DNA of 64,000 nt, taken from positions 62,001-126,000 of the forward strand of contig NZ_NWTI01000017.1 in the NCBI RefSeq assembly GCF_002531575.1, given 5' to 3'. Both the position numbers and the translations under genes were made by a program. This document shows, in pieces, positions 49,890 through 58,526 of the stretch. The DNA comes from Bradyrhizobium sp. Y36. GTDB lineage: Bacteria > Pseudomonadota > Alphaproteobacteria > Rhizobiales > Xanthobacteraceae. Position 1 is the first letter of the stretch. Each line of letters opens with the position of its first letter. The notes below the pieces were generated by a model that was not told where the DNA came from, did not search any database, and worked only from the letters and a program-made list of their open reading frames with translations.

Positions 49890-52800
49890 TCAGGAACGCT
49901 GCCCCTGCTGCAGCCAATTGTACCACTCCTGAGGCGAACGTGGCCCTTTCGAAGTATTGCACGTCTGGCAAGATGGGGCGTAATTCCATTCGCTGTTGTT
50001 GCCCCCCTGAGACTTAGGAATGATGTGATCACCATTAAGCCGATCGGGACCCGATCCTCGTGTGGTTTCGGTGCCACAATATGTGCAGGGGACGCCCTCT
50101 GATTGATTGTCATTGAATGATCGCGGAAATGGCTTTCCTGATCCCGGGCCACCGGCAGACCCCGGCGGCAATTCCTCCAGGGGAGTCAACTCCCTCGGCA
50201 TGCCTCCTCTAAAGACAACGGGAGGACGAGCGAAGACGGTTAGCCATTGCGCGTTGGCCTCCATCAATTCGGGATTGGAGCGCTGCCACTCTAGTCGCGC
50301 TTTCTCCCATTGATCGCTAGCGGCGTCCGCGCCGATACTTGCAAGGTACTGAAAGCCCGCGGTTACTGCTCCGTTGGCGAACTTTCCCCCACCAGCTACT
50401 GAAGCAATGCCGCCAGCCGTTGCCTGCACAATGGTGCCGCCGATGAGGTCGCCCGTATTCTGCAAGGGATTTTGGAAGACGGACCGTGTAACGGGAGAGA
50501 GTGCAGCCCCCACTCCAGCCGACAGTGCGCCGGAGGCACAAGATCCACCTGACGCGACTGACGAAGCACACCCAACGGCTGCGTTGGCGCCAACGGATGC
50601 GATATACCCGCCGGGGTTCGCAGCAAACGAAGGTGTCGGTCCGATCTGCTGGAAGGCGAAGGCAGTTGCGGCTGCTATCGCCGCACTCTTTAGTATTTGC
50701 CCGAGATTGCCCCCAGATATGCCGGTCACTATGGCGGAACTCACCGCAGCGACGCAGGCAACACACGCGAATCCGGTCGCCGCATTCAGCACTACATTGA
50801 GAGTTATTTGGAGGATCGCCATGAAGTTCTGCTTGAAGAAATTGCCGATCGCAGTGAACGCCTTGCCGATCCAACCGAAGGCGTTCGAGAACCAGTTGAA
50901 CCCATTGGGATCGGTGAACGCGAGCGGATCGTTGCCGACATAAGAGTAGCGGTTCCATCCCTGCATGTTCATGGGGTCAGTGACCGTTGGATCGGCCGAT
51001 GTGAACCTTGCAAGCAATGGATCGTAGACGCGCCCGTTTAGATGCACGAGGCCGCCGATTGAGAGCTGCTCCTCACCAGTGAAGCCCCGCGTGGACTGGC
51101 TGGTGATGCTGCCGGTCGTGTCGTCAGTGCCGTTCGGATTCCGCCGCTTACCCCAGGCGTCGTAGCTGAGACGCTCCACCACCATCGCATTCTCGTCGGT
51201 GATGACAGAGATCGAGCCGAGATGGTCGACGTGGAAGTAGCGCGTGGTCAGCGTCTCGGACGCAGTCTGGAGCGTGCGCATGCCGACCTTGGCATTGCCG
51301 ACGGCGAGATAGTCGGTCCACTTCTGTGAGGCCGTGCCCGGATTTGTGACCTCGGCCAGTACGCCGAAGCCGGCGATGTAGAGCGTCGTGCCCTCCGGCG
51401 TCACCTGCTTGAAGCGCTGGTGCTCCGTGTCATCGACGAAGCTGATGGTGCGCGTGCCCTGTGTGATGCTCGCAGGCTTGTTGTACGACGTCCAGGCAAT
51501 CGTGCGATTGAGACCCGAGGTCTGATTGCCATTGAGGTCGTAGGTGAAGGTGGTCGAGATCAGACCGTTGGTAATGCTGGAGACCGCATGGGGCAGCGCC
51601 TGACCGGCCGCGGGATAATTGTAGGTGCCCACGTCGGACTTCGTCAGCATGTTGCCGATGGCGCTGTAGGTGAACGTCTTGGCCAGCGGCGTCGGTGTCA
51701 GATTGACCGTCGAGGAGGTCAGCCGGTTCAGCGTGTCGTAGGTAAAGGTCTCGTTGAGATTGGTATTGCCGTCGGTGCGCGACAGCGGGTTGCCGAGCCG
51801 GTCATATGTATAGCCGAGGTTCTGCACCGCGGTGCCGGCGCCACTGCCGGTGGTGAGGCCGCTGAGCCTGCCGGTGGTCGCCTCGAAGGCACGGTTGGTG
51901 ACGAGGCCGTTGCCCGAGGTAAGCTGAGTCAGATGCCCTTCGGCATCCATCGCGTTCGCGGTCCAATAGCTAAAGTTCGTCGCATCGTCGGCAAGGCCGT
52001 TGGCAAAGCCGAGCGCGTTGTAACCGTAGCGCGCGGTGAAGCCGGAGGGATAGTTCACCTTACTGATGCGGCTTTGGGCGTCATAGATCGCGCCCATCAC
52101 ATAAGTGGCACCATCGACGGTAGTTGAGACCTGCGAAGGCCGGCCGAGCGCGTCATAGGTGACGCTGCGGCCAAAGCCGTTGCCGAGGCCCGCCGTGATG
52201 CCGGACGACGCCAGCTTGCCGATGCCATGCGCTGCGGTGTCGTAGGTCCAGACGCTCGTGACGTCCGCCTCCACCCTCTGCACCAGACGATCTAGCTTGT
52301 CGTAAGTGAGCGTGGTGACCTGGCTCTTCGCGTCGGTCTGGCTGACAAGCTGGCCGAGCGTGTTGTAGCTATAGGTCCAGTGACCGAGATCGGGGTCGTT
52401 GCTGGCGATCTTTCGGCCACGCAGATCGTAGATCGCGGCCACGACGTTGCCCGCAGCATCCGTGGTCGAGAGCAGATTGCCGACCGCGTCATAGGCATAG
52501 GTCATGACGCCGTTCTGGGCGTCGGTGATCGAGACCACCTTGCCATGGCTGTTCTTCGTCACCGAGCGGGTCTGATTGAGCGCATTTGTTTCAGTAACCA
52601 CGAGGCCGTGATAGGCCGTTGCCGAAACGCTGCCGTCGGGTTTGGTTTCGGTCAGCACGCGGCCGAGCGTGTCGTAGGTATAGGTGGTGTATTGCGGCGT
52701 ACCTCCACTCAGGAAGTAAGGCCGGCTGGCTTGAGTTATTCGACCCAGCGCATCATAGGTGCGCGTCGCGCGCACCCAACTGCCGTTGAAGCCCTGTGTG

Positions 52801-54461
52801 TCGCGTCCCACCTCGCGATCAAGTTGGTCGAAATAGACCACTACGACAGGACCAATAATGTTGGTGCCGCTGTTATCCTGGGGAACCTCCGCCACCTCAT
52901 AGGTGGCGCTCGAAGGGCAAGCGGCCCCGACGAGATCACCGTTGCAGAAGCGATAGAACCACTTGGTTTGGGTGCCATCGGCGCGGATCTCTTGGACCTT
53001 GCGGCCGAAGCTGTCGTAACTAAAGGTGGTAGTCAGGCCATTTGGGCCGGTGTGGCTGCTCGGCTTCCCGAACCGGGCGTCGTACTGGACGCTCTCGCTC
53101 TGGCTCAATGCGTTGGTGTTAGTGCTGTTGAACTGGCCGTTCGCGGTGAACACGCTCGTCGACGACCGCGCCGCGATGTCCGCACCGCTGACCGTGATCG
53201 AGGTCTTGTTGCCAAAACTGTCGTAACCGTAATCGGTTTGGAGTCGCAGTGCCGGCGTATCGGGCTCGACTACCTCTTGGTTCAGCACACCTTGCGCGTC
53301 GTAACCGAAAGACGAGGTTCGCGTGATGGTGCTTGAGCTGCCTCCGCCACCAGGAGAGGCCGACGTGGCCGTAGGCGTGTAGGTGATAACCAAAATTCCC
53401 TTGGCGCCCGCACCACCAACGTTTCCGCCGGCGGAGGATGACCCTGCACCGCCGCCGCCGCCGCCATAGGAGCCCGCAGCTCCGCCAGCGCCGGAAGTGC
53501 TAGCTCCGGCCGCAGCACCGCCGCCGCCGCCTCCACCCGCGCCCGCACTGCCCCAATCGCTGAGCCCGGCGCCTCCCGCGCCGCCCGCTCCGATAGGCGA
53601 ATTCGGCGCACCGCCGCCGCCGCCTCCACCGGCTCCGTTTGAACCAGCTGCGCCGGCCACTCCTGCTGCGCCGCCGATACCGCCGGCAGCCCCAGAGGAT
53701 GTGCCGCCGCCTGAGGCTCCCGAGTTGATCGAGGGCAAGTTGGCGCCTGCCGCCCCGCCATTTGCTGCTCCGCCGCCAGCGCCACCAGGACCAAGTCCGC
53801 CGTTCTGACTGCCGCCTGCCGCACCAGGACCATTACGGCCTGCAGCTCCTCCGCCGCCCGCACCCGCACCCGCCGTTAATGTAAGACGAGCACCTCCCGC
53901 ACCTCCATTAAAGTGCACGGATCCGCCGACACCGCCAGCGCCACCGGCGGCAGCACCTGCGGTGCTTGTGCCAGAGGCTACCCCGCCTTGCCCCGGATTT
54001 GCGATGAGCATCGAACCGTTGAAGGTCGTTGCCGTTCCTGCTGAGCCGTTGGTGGGCGCCGTCGTCCCGCCCTGTCCGCCAGATCCGATTACGACAGGTA
54101 TCGACGCACCTGGCGTCAGGGTGACGTTGATTGCGCCACGGTACTCGCCGCCACCGCCGCCCGTCGCGCCATATACCCCACCAACGGTGCCCCCTCCACC
54201 GCCACCGCCGCCGATCACCTCGATCATATTATCGGCGTTATTCCAGTCGCTCGGGACGGTCCAGCTGGTGGACGTCGTAATAATGATTTGCGCTGCGGTG
54301 GATGCCGTTGGTGACGCCGCACCGAGCAGTACGGCTAGGCCCAAAGCTTGAGCCAGAGTGCGCGACCAACGATGTACAGGGCCGCGGTTACTCACGTCCT
54401 GCCCCAGGTTGGACTGCATGACAACGGCAGCCGCAACCGACGACTTCACGATCTTCAACAT
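49890..54461 (-). CDS. Secreted RHS protein with C-terminal HNH nuclease toxin
   Basis: A 1523-residue polymorphic toxin. It starts with an export-like N terminus (TLAQALGLAVLLGAASPTAS about residue 35-55), then a very long Gly-rich region to about residue 365, then RHS/YD repeats (GYDSFGNKTSI, YDALGRITQAS and many more). The RHS core ends at about residue 1270 (YDPLLARFTSADPTVTDPMN, RYSYVGNDPLAFTDPNGFN). The variable tail ends in an HNH nuclease: CTYCGTETTRGSGPDRLNGD, HIIPKSQGGNN, then CQTCNTSKGPRSP. All HNH and Cys zinc positions are present. It is preceded by an SpvB-type protein and followed by a DUF4265 gene. Confidence 0.88.
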   Translation of the reverse strand: MLKIVKSSVAAAVVMQSNLGQDVSNRGPVHRWSRTLAQALGLAVLLGAASPTASTAAQIIITTSTSWTVPSDWNNADNMIEVIGGGGGGGGTVGGVYGATGGGGGEYRGAINVTLTPGASIPVVIGSGGQGGTTAPTNGSAGTATTFNGSMLIANPGQGGVASGTSTAGAAAGGAGGVGGSVHFNGGAGGARLTLTAGAGAGGGGAAGRNGPGAAGGSQNGGLGPGGAGGGAANGGAAGANLPSINSGASGGGTSSGAAGGIGGAAGVAGAAGSNGAGGGGGGGAPNSPIGAGGAGGAGLSDWGSAGAGGGGGGGAAAGASTSGAGGAAGSYGGGGGGAGSSSAGGNVGGAGAKGILVITYTPTATSASPGGGGSSSTITRTSSFGYDAQGVLNQEVVEPDTPALRLQTDYGYDSFGNKTSITVSGADIAARSSTSVFTANGQFNSTNTNALSQSESVQYDARFGKPSSHTGPNGLTTTFSYDSFGRKVQEIRADGTQTKWFYRFCNGDLVGAACPSSATYEVAEVPQDNSGTNIIGPVVVVYFDQLDREVGRDTQGFNGSWVRATRTYDALGRITQASRPYFLSGGTPQYTTYTYDTLGRVLTETKPDGSVSATAYHGLVVTETNALNQTRSVTKNSHGKVVSITDAQNGVMTYAYDAVGNLLSTTDAAGNVVAAIYDLRGRKIASNDPDLGHWTYSYNTLGQLVSQTDAKSQVTTLTYDKLDRLVQRVEADVTSVWTYDTAAHGIGKLASSGITAGLGNGFGRSVTYDALGRPSQVSTTVDGATYVMGAIYDAQSRISKVNYPSGFTARYGYNALGFANGLADDATNFSYWTANAMDAEGHLTQLTSGNGLVTNRAFEATTGRLSGLTTGSGAGTAVQNLGYTYDRLGNPLSRTDGNTNLNETFTYDTLNRLTSSTVNLTPTPLAKTFTYSAIGNMLTKSDVGTYNYPAAGQALPHAVSSITNGLISTTFTYDLNGNQTSGLNRTIAWTSYNKPASITQGTRTISFVDDTEHQRFKQVTPEGTTLYIAGFGVLAEVTNPGTASQKWTDYLAVGNAKVGMRTLQTASETLTTRYFHVDHLGSISVITDENAMVVERLSYDAWGKRRNPNGTDDTTGSITSQSTRGFTGEEQLSIGGLVHLNGRVYDPLLARFTSADPTVTDPMNMQGWNRYSYVGNDPLAFTDPNGFNWFSNAFGWIGKAFTAIGNFFKQNFMAILQITLNVVLNAATGFACVACVAAVSSAIVTGISGGNLGQILKSAAIAAATAFAFQQIGPTPSFAANPGGYIASVGANAAVGCASSVASGGSCASGALSAGVGAALSPVTRSVFQNPLQNTGDLIGGTIVQATAGGIASVAGGGKFANGAVTAGFQYLASIGADAASDQWEKARLEWQRSNPELMEANAQWLTVFARPPVVFRGGMPRELTPLEELPPGSAGGPGSGKPFPRSFNDNQSEGVPCTYCGTETTRGSGPDRLNGDHIIPKSQGGNNSEWNYAPSCQTCNTSKGPRSPQEWYNWLQQGQRS

Positions 54462-54574
54462 TGCTTATTCCCCAAGCCCAAAGTGCCAATCAGCCAATCG
54501 ACCGAACACGCACTCACGCAACCGCCGACACAAATCCCGCGAACGACAGATCTTCGTCGCCACCTCACGCCGCG

Positions 54575-57454
54575 CTATGGCGCGACGTTCGTCACTGTCG
54601 CCCGCGTCAATCGGCCGAGATACCAGAGGCTCGGATCGTTGACGTAGGTGTTGTTGGTCGTCTTGCTGAAGCCGTCAGGCGTCGACACTACGACCTGCGT
54701 TGCATTGAGATAGGCGTCATATTGGTTCGACGTCGTCACGGCGGGCAGCGCCGAGCCGTCGAGGTCCGCACCGCTGGAGACGTTCTGCGCCAGCGACACC
54801 TTGTATGGCGCAGATGTCACGCTCGTTGCGTTCACAACAGCCACACCGCTTGCGTTGCGAAACTGGTAAGTGTTAGTCGACTGACCCAGCGTCTGCGAGC
54901 CGAGCGTACGCGCAGTAGAGCTTACCAAGCCAATATAGGGAAAATCCTTAGCGTAGTTAGTTGTATCAACGATGCCGGTCTGCAAGTCTTTGACTTGGGT
55001 TTGCATAAAGCCGAGAAACCCTCGGCCGCGCATGTTCATCTTGGCCGAGCTGTAATTATAAGTGGAGCTGTAAGATCCGCCGATGCCATTTGCGGTATCA
55101 ACGCGCGAAACAACATACATCGGCCCCTGCAAGTCCTGCTCGGGATACGAGGCATTACTTCCCCTGGTGTACACCGACGAATGCGTCAGCGGTTCGTAGG
55201 TAATCGCGATAGTTGCGCCGAGGCCACCAGTTACCGACGTGACAACGTCTGCAAGAGATCCGGTAGCCGTCTCGACCCAGGTCCACGTCCCCCCCTGCAT
55301 TGCAAGATCGGTTATGCCGTCCCCGTTGAAGTCCCCAGGGATCGGCAAGTAGGAAACGGTAGGCGGATCACCAAAAGCAGCGCCGCCAGTGTAAAGGCCT
55401 CCTGCGGCCCCGCTGAAGGTGCCGTCACCGTTGCTCATAAAGAAGTAATAATGAGTGTTTCCAGCGAAAGCTAAGTCAGTGCGGCCGTCGCCGTTAAAAT
55501 CTCCGGTGAACGTCACCGTAGCTAGAGCCGGGGGTAAATTAAAGACCCATCCGTTGGGATTCGTAGTGCCGTTTTCCGTGAACGTACCGTCGCCTTTGCT
55601 CAAGAAAGACCAGTAATTGGCCCCGCCAACCAGTGTGAAATCTGTTTTGCCGTCTCCATTCAGATCACCAACAAAAATCGCATACTTTGCACTCGGCGGG
55701 TTCTCAAAGTTAGATCCGCCCGCATAGGTACCGCTTACTCCGCGGAATGTGCCATCCCCGTTGCTCAGCATCACGTAGTAGTACTTGTCGCAAATCAGCG
55801 CGAGATCGGTCTTGCCGTCTCCATCGAAATCGCCTGAAAACGTGGCATAGCTCGACGTCGTTGACGTGGCGTTCATATTTACACCATTGCTCGTCACCTG
55901 AACCGGCACGCTACTTCCGAAATTCCATCCGTTCGGATTTGCAGCACCGCTCTCGGCAAACGTTCCATCCCCGTTGCTCAAGAAGGTCCAGTAATTTGTA
56001 CCGTTTACGAATGCTATGTCGGTCCTGCCGTCGCCGTTGAAGTCACCAGAGAAAGGCGTGTAGAGAGCATGTGGCGGGTTACCAAAGTTTGATGCGCCGG
56101 AGTATCTGAAGCCACCGAGGCCGAGGAAAGTGCCGTTACCATTGCTCTGGAAAACGTAATAGTAGAGATCGCACAAGAGCGCGAAGTCGGTCTTACCATC
56201 GCCGTTGAAATCGCCAGAGAGGATCGAATATTGCTTATTCGGCGGATCACTGAAGACCCACCCGTTTGGATTTTGAAACGGCCCACTTCCTGTGAACGTG
56301 CCGTTGCCATTGCTTAGCAGCACGTAATGGGTACCTGAAGCGACCTCGACAAAGTCCGCCTTTCCGTCACCATTGAAGTCGCCTGAAACTGTGAAGTATC
56401 CGTTTGCAGGTCCAGGCGCGCCAAAATTCCAACCGTTTGGATTGGCGCCACCGCCATGCACCCAGGATGGCGCGCCCCCTCCACTCGCCCACTGAAACGT
56501 GTTAGCCGGCAAACAGGCGCCGTCGGCGCCGCAAGCCGTAACAGAAATTAATTCAGATCGACTACTAGATGGGCTCTGTTGATATGCCAATCGATAATCG
56601 GTCACCAGCGTCGACCCGGAATAAGTCTTCACGTTGGTCATACGAACAGTCGTCTTGTTCTGCCCGCCCTGCTGATACGTCAGCACGGAGTCGGGCCTGG
56701 TGGCATAAACAAACTGAACCGAATTATAGGGAGCCACCGAGGCGGCACTATTGCCGGTGTAATCAATTCTGGTCGGCCAGTATTGTCCGTTGGTGGTGTC
56801 GACGTTGTAGCTGACCGTAAAGTAGTTTCCCTTCGTATCGCTCGTCTTGCTCAGTGCCCAAATCAAGGACCCCGCGCGCCCCGCCGGTTTGATAGAAGAG
56901 TCCACAGAGTGGCCAAACTCCAAGACTTGGCCAGATTTCGTGTGAACCTCAAACCAGTCGGGCCCGCTGCCCGACCCATGCGCGATGATTTTTGAGAAGG
57001 TCTCGACTTCTGTCCGATACTCGGTACCGTCGGCTCCATACGCGCCATTCACGGCAACCAATCGCTGTCCGTCCATACAGAATTTGTCGTCGATCCCAAA
57101 GCCGACACCACTCGACACACCATCTTGTGCCAACGTTCGACCGCAGCGCGATATCGATGGTAATCCGGAGAGCGACCATCCAAGTCCCAACAAGCCATTT
57201 CCGCTTTGGCTGCTGTATTCGATTGATAGGGATGGGACCATGCCGGCCGTCCCCGGCGGCAATGCGATGGGAATAGAATAGGTCGCCGCCCCCGTTGGGC
57301 TAACGTTGAAGCTACTTGAAAGCGACATCGTGCCGGACGAGCCCGGCACAGAGCTCCCAAGAAAGATGCTTGCCGCAACAAAGGTTGTCAAAAAGCGCCG
57401 CGGGCTAGGCCGCCTGGCTCGCGCGGCCCGGTATTTCGGTCCTTCTTGCAACAT
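54575..57454 (-). CDS. SpvB-domain protein with VCBS repeats (Tc toxin B-like)
   Basis: A 959-residue secreted protein. An N-terminal export segment (FLTTFVAASIFLGSSVPGSS) precedes an SpvB-type domain (SFNVSPTGAATYSIPIALPP, VPSLSIEYSSQSGNGLLGLG). Seven FG-GAP/VCBS repeats follow, each with a calcium-type DxNGDG loop (DFNGDGKADF, DFNGDGRTDI, DFDGDGKTDL and others) about 60 residues apart. The end resembles the TcdB middle domain (YPEQDLQGPMYVVSRVDTAN, MNMRGRGFLGFMQTQV). It sits directly upstream of the RHS protein on the same strand, like B and C components of Tc toxins as separate genes. No A component is in the window. Confidence 0.85.
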   Translation of the reverse strand: MLQEGPKYRAARARRPSPRRFLTTFVAASIFLGSSVPGSSGTMSLSSSFNVSPTGAATYSIPIALPPGTAGMVPSLSIEYSSQSGNGLLGLGWSLSGLPSISRCGRTLAQDGVSSGVGFGIDDKFCMDGQRLVAVNGAYGADGTEYRTEVETFSKIIAHGSGSGPDWFEVHTKSGQVLEFGHSVDSSIKPAGRAGSLIWALSKTSDTKGNYFTVSYNVDTTNGQYWPTRIDYTGNSAASVAPYNSVQFVYATRPDSVLTYQQGGQNKTTVRMTNVKTYSGSTLVTDYRLAYQQSPSSSRSELISVTACGADGACLPANTFQWASGGGAPSWVHGGGANPNGWNFGAPGPANGYFTVSGDFNGDGKADFVEVASGTHYVLLSNGNGTFTGSGPFQNPNGWVFSDPPNKQYSILSGDFNGDGKTDFALLCDLYYYVFQSNGNGTFLGLGGFRYSGASNFGNPPHALYTPFSGDFNGDGRTDIAFVNGTNYWTFLSNGDGTFAESGAANPNGWNFGSSVPVQVTSNGVNMNATSTTSSYATFSGDFDGDGKTDLALICDKYYYVMLSNGDGTFRGVSGTYAGGSNFENPPSAKYAIFVGDLNGDGKTDFTLVGGANYWSFLSKGDGTFTENGTTNPNGWVFNLPPALATVTFTGDFNGDGRTDLAFAGNTHYYFFMSNGDGTFSGAAGGLYTGGAAFGDPPTVSYLPIPGDFNGDGITDLAMQGGTWTWVETATGSLADVVTSVTGGLGATIAITYEPLTHSSVYTRGSNASYPEQDLQGPMYVVSRVDTANGIGGSYSSTYNYSSAKMNMRGRGFLGFMQTQVKDLQTGIVDTTNYAKDFPYIGLVSSTARTLGSQTLGQSTNTYQFRNASGVAVVNATSVTSAPYKVSLAQNVSSGADLDGSALPAVTTSNQYDAYLNATQVVVSTPDGFSKTTNNTYVNDPSLWYLGRLTRATVTNVAP

Positions 57455-58044
57455 ATCTCTTTTCCTTCCGGGAACACATTTTCATAGAGCAACAAACGCG
57501 AAGACGTTCGCACCTGCTGCTTTTTCGCAGTCGGCGTTTGTCAGGATGAAGTTTTGATCTCGAGGAGCTCGGTGACCGAGTCGATCACCAGAACGCGTCC
57601 GCAGGTCAGCTGCAAGTCAACACTTAGGAGCTGTCGGCACGGCCCTGGCGTCCCGCAAAAAAGACGAAGGAGACTCCGGTTTCGGATGATCTCTGTGAGC
57701 CCGCCATGCAATTGCCCCCGAATTCCCAGTCCCAGCATCGTCAAATAAAACTTTTGGTTGTCTCAACGTCAATACGCCGTGCTACTTCTCCACAACCTCG
57801 TCAGCAAGCAGCTCAGCTGCACGGAATGAAGCTCAGCAGAATTCATCCTCCGCTCGGCTCGATCGCTTTTGAAGTTGTGACTTGTAACGCTTAGAATTTT
57901 GCGTGACGCGAGCGTGAAGATGGCATGAAACATCCAGAGTTCGAGGCGATTGTCCACAATCGAGCAATCTTGCGTTGACCCTAGCCTTGCAAGTCCAATC
58001 GCGAGAGCGCATTGATCTCGTTCTAACTCGGCGAGGTCACGAGA
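57455..58044. other. Intergenic region between SpvB gene and T2SS genes
   Basis: About 590 bp with no supportable gene. A 67-codon frame on the minus strand (57541-57744) has no family character. The region must hold the promoters of the leftward SpvB/RHS locus and the rightward gsp genes and is a possible element border, but I see no tRNA or repeat that marks one. Confidence 0.45.
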
Positions 58045-58524
58045 ATGCCCATCGCGCAAAATGCGATTGCAGATTTTCTTTGCGGCATGGTTCTTGCGAC
58101 GATTCTGCTCGCGCTTTCCATCGTCGATTTTCGCCGGGGCGTTCTGCCCAACAGCCTGACCCTACTGCTCGGCGTCTGCGGCGTGCTGCAATCGGTGATC
58201 ACCGGGCGACCCGCGCCCATCGACGCCCTAATTGGCTCTCTCAGCTGTAGCGCTCTACTGCTCAGCCTCGCGATATTTTTCCGTCGGCGACGTGGCATCG
58301 ACGGCCTCGGCTTCGGCGACATCAAGCTTGGTGCGGCTGCGGGTCTCTGGCTCGGCTGGGAACCGGCCCCCTGGATGCTGCTGATCGCCTCGATGCTCGC
58401 CCTGGTCTTTATTCTGGCGCGGGCCGTGTGGCGACGGCGTCTTGAAAGATTTGAGAGAACGGCTTTTGGACCGTTTCTAAGTGCAGGCATTCTGGCAAGC
58501 TGGGCATCAGGGCATCTTTTTTGA
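58045..58524 (+). CDS. Type IV prepilin peptidase, short form (GspO-like)
   Basis: A24-family aspartic protease (159 aa) that cleaves the prepilin leader of pseudopilins such as GspJ and GspK. The two catalytic aspartates are visible: ALSIVDFRRGVLPN (Asp28) and GLGFGDIKLG (GFGD, Asp93). It is the short form that lacks the N-terminal cytoplasmic methyltransferase domain. Six hydrophobic segments fit the fold. It starts the gspO-E-L-M-N cluster and overlaps gspE. Confidence 0.85.
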   Translation: MPIAQNAIADFLCGMVLATILLALSIVDFRRGVLPNSLTLLLGVCGVLQSVITGRPAPIDALIGSLSCSALLLSLAIFFRRRRGIDGLGFGDIKLGAAAGLWLGWEPAPWMLLIASMLALVFILARAVWRRRLERFERTAFGPFLSAGILASWASGHLF

Positions 58525-58526
58525 TC

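Larger units (their letters stand above)
37124..57454. mobile_element. Integrated genomic element (left end defined, right end uncertain)
   Basis: Starts at the tRNA-Pro remnant and continues with integrase, HTH protein, prim-pol/DUF3987 replication protein, an iteron-like array and accessory cargo. Coding from about 37 to 57 kb looks less GC-biased than the flanks and has more decayed or unknown genes. I did not find a second tRNA-Pro 3' copy in the window, so the right end could be anywhere from about 48 kb to beyond 64 kb. The listed end is simply the start of the SpvB gene. Confidence 0.5.

Noticed and set aside
53497..53808. Proline-rich open frame on the plus strand
   Set aside because: Antisense of the Gly-rich region of the RHS protein: Gly codons read as Pro/Ala on the other strand.
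57541..57744. 67-codon minus-strand frame
   Set aside because: No ribosome site, no family sign, short frame in an intergenic gap.
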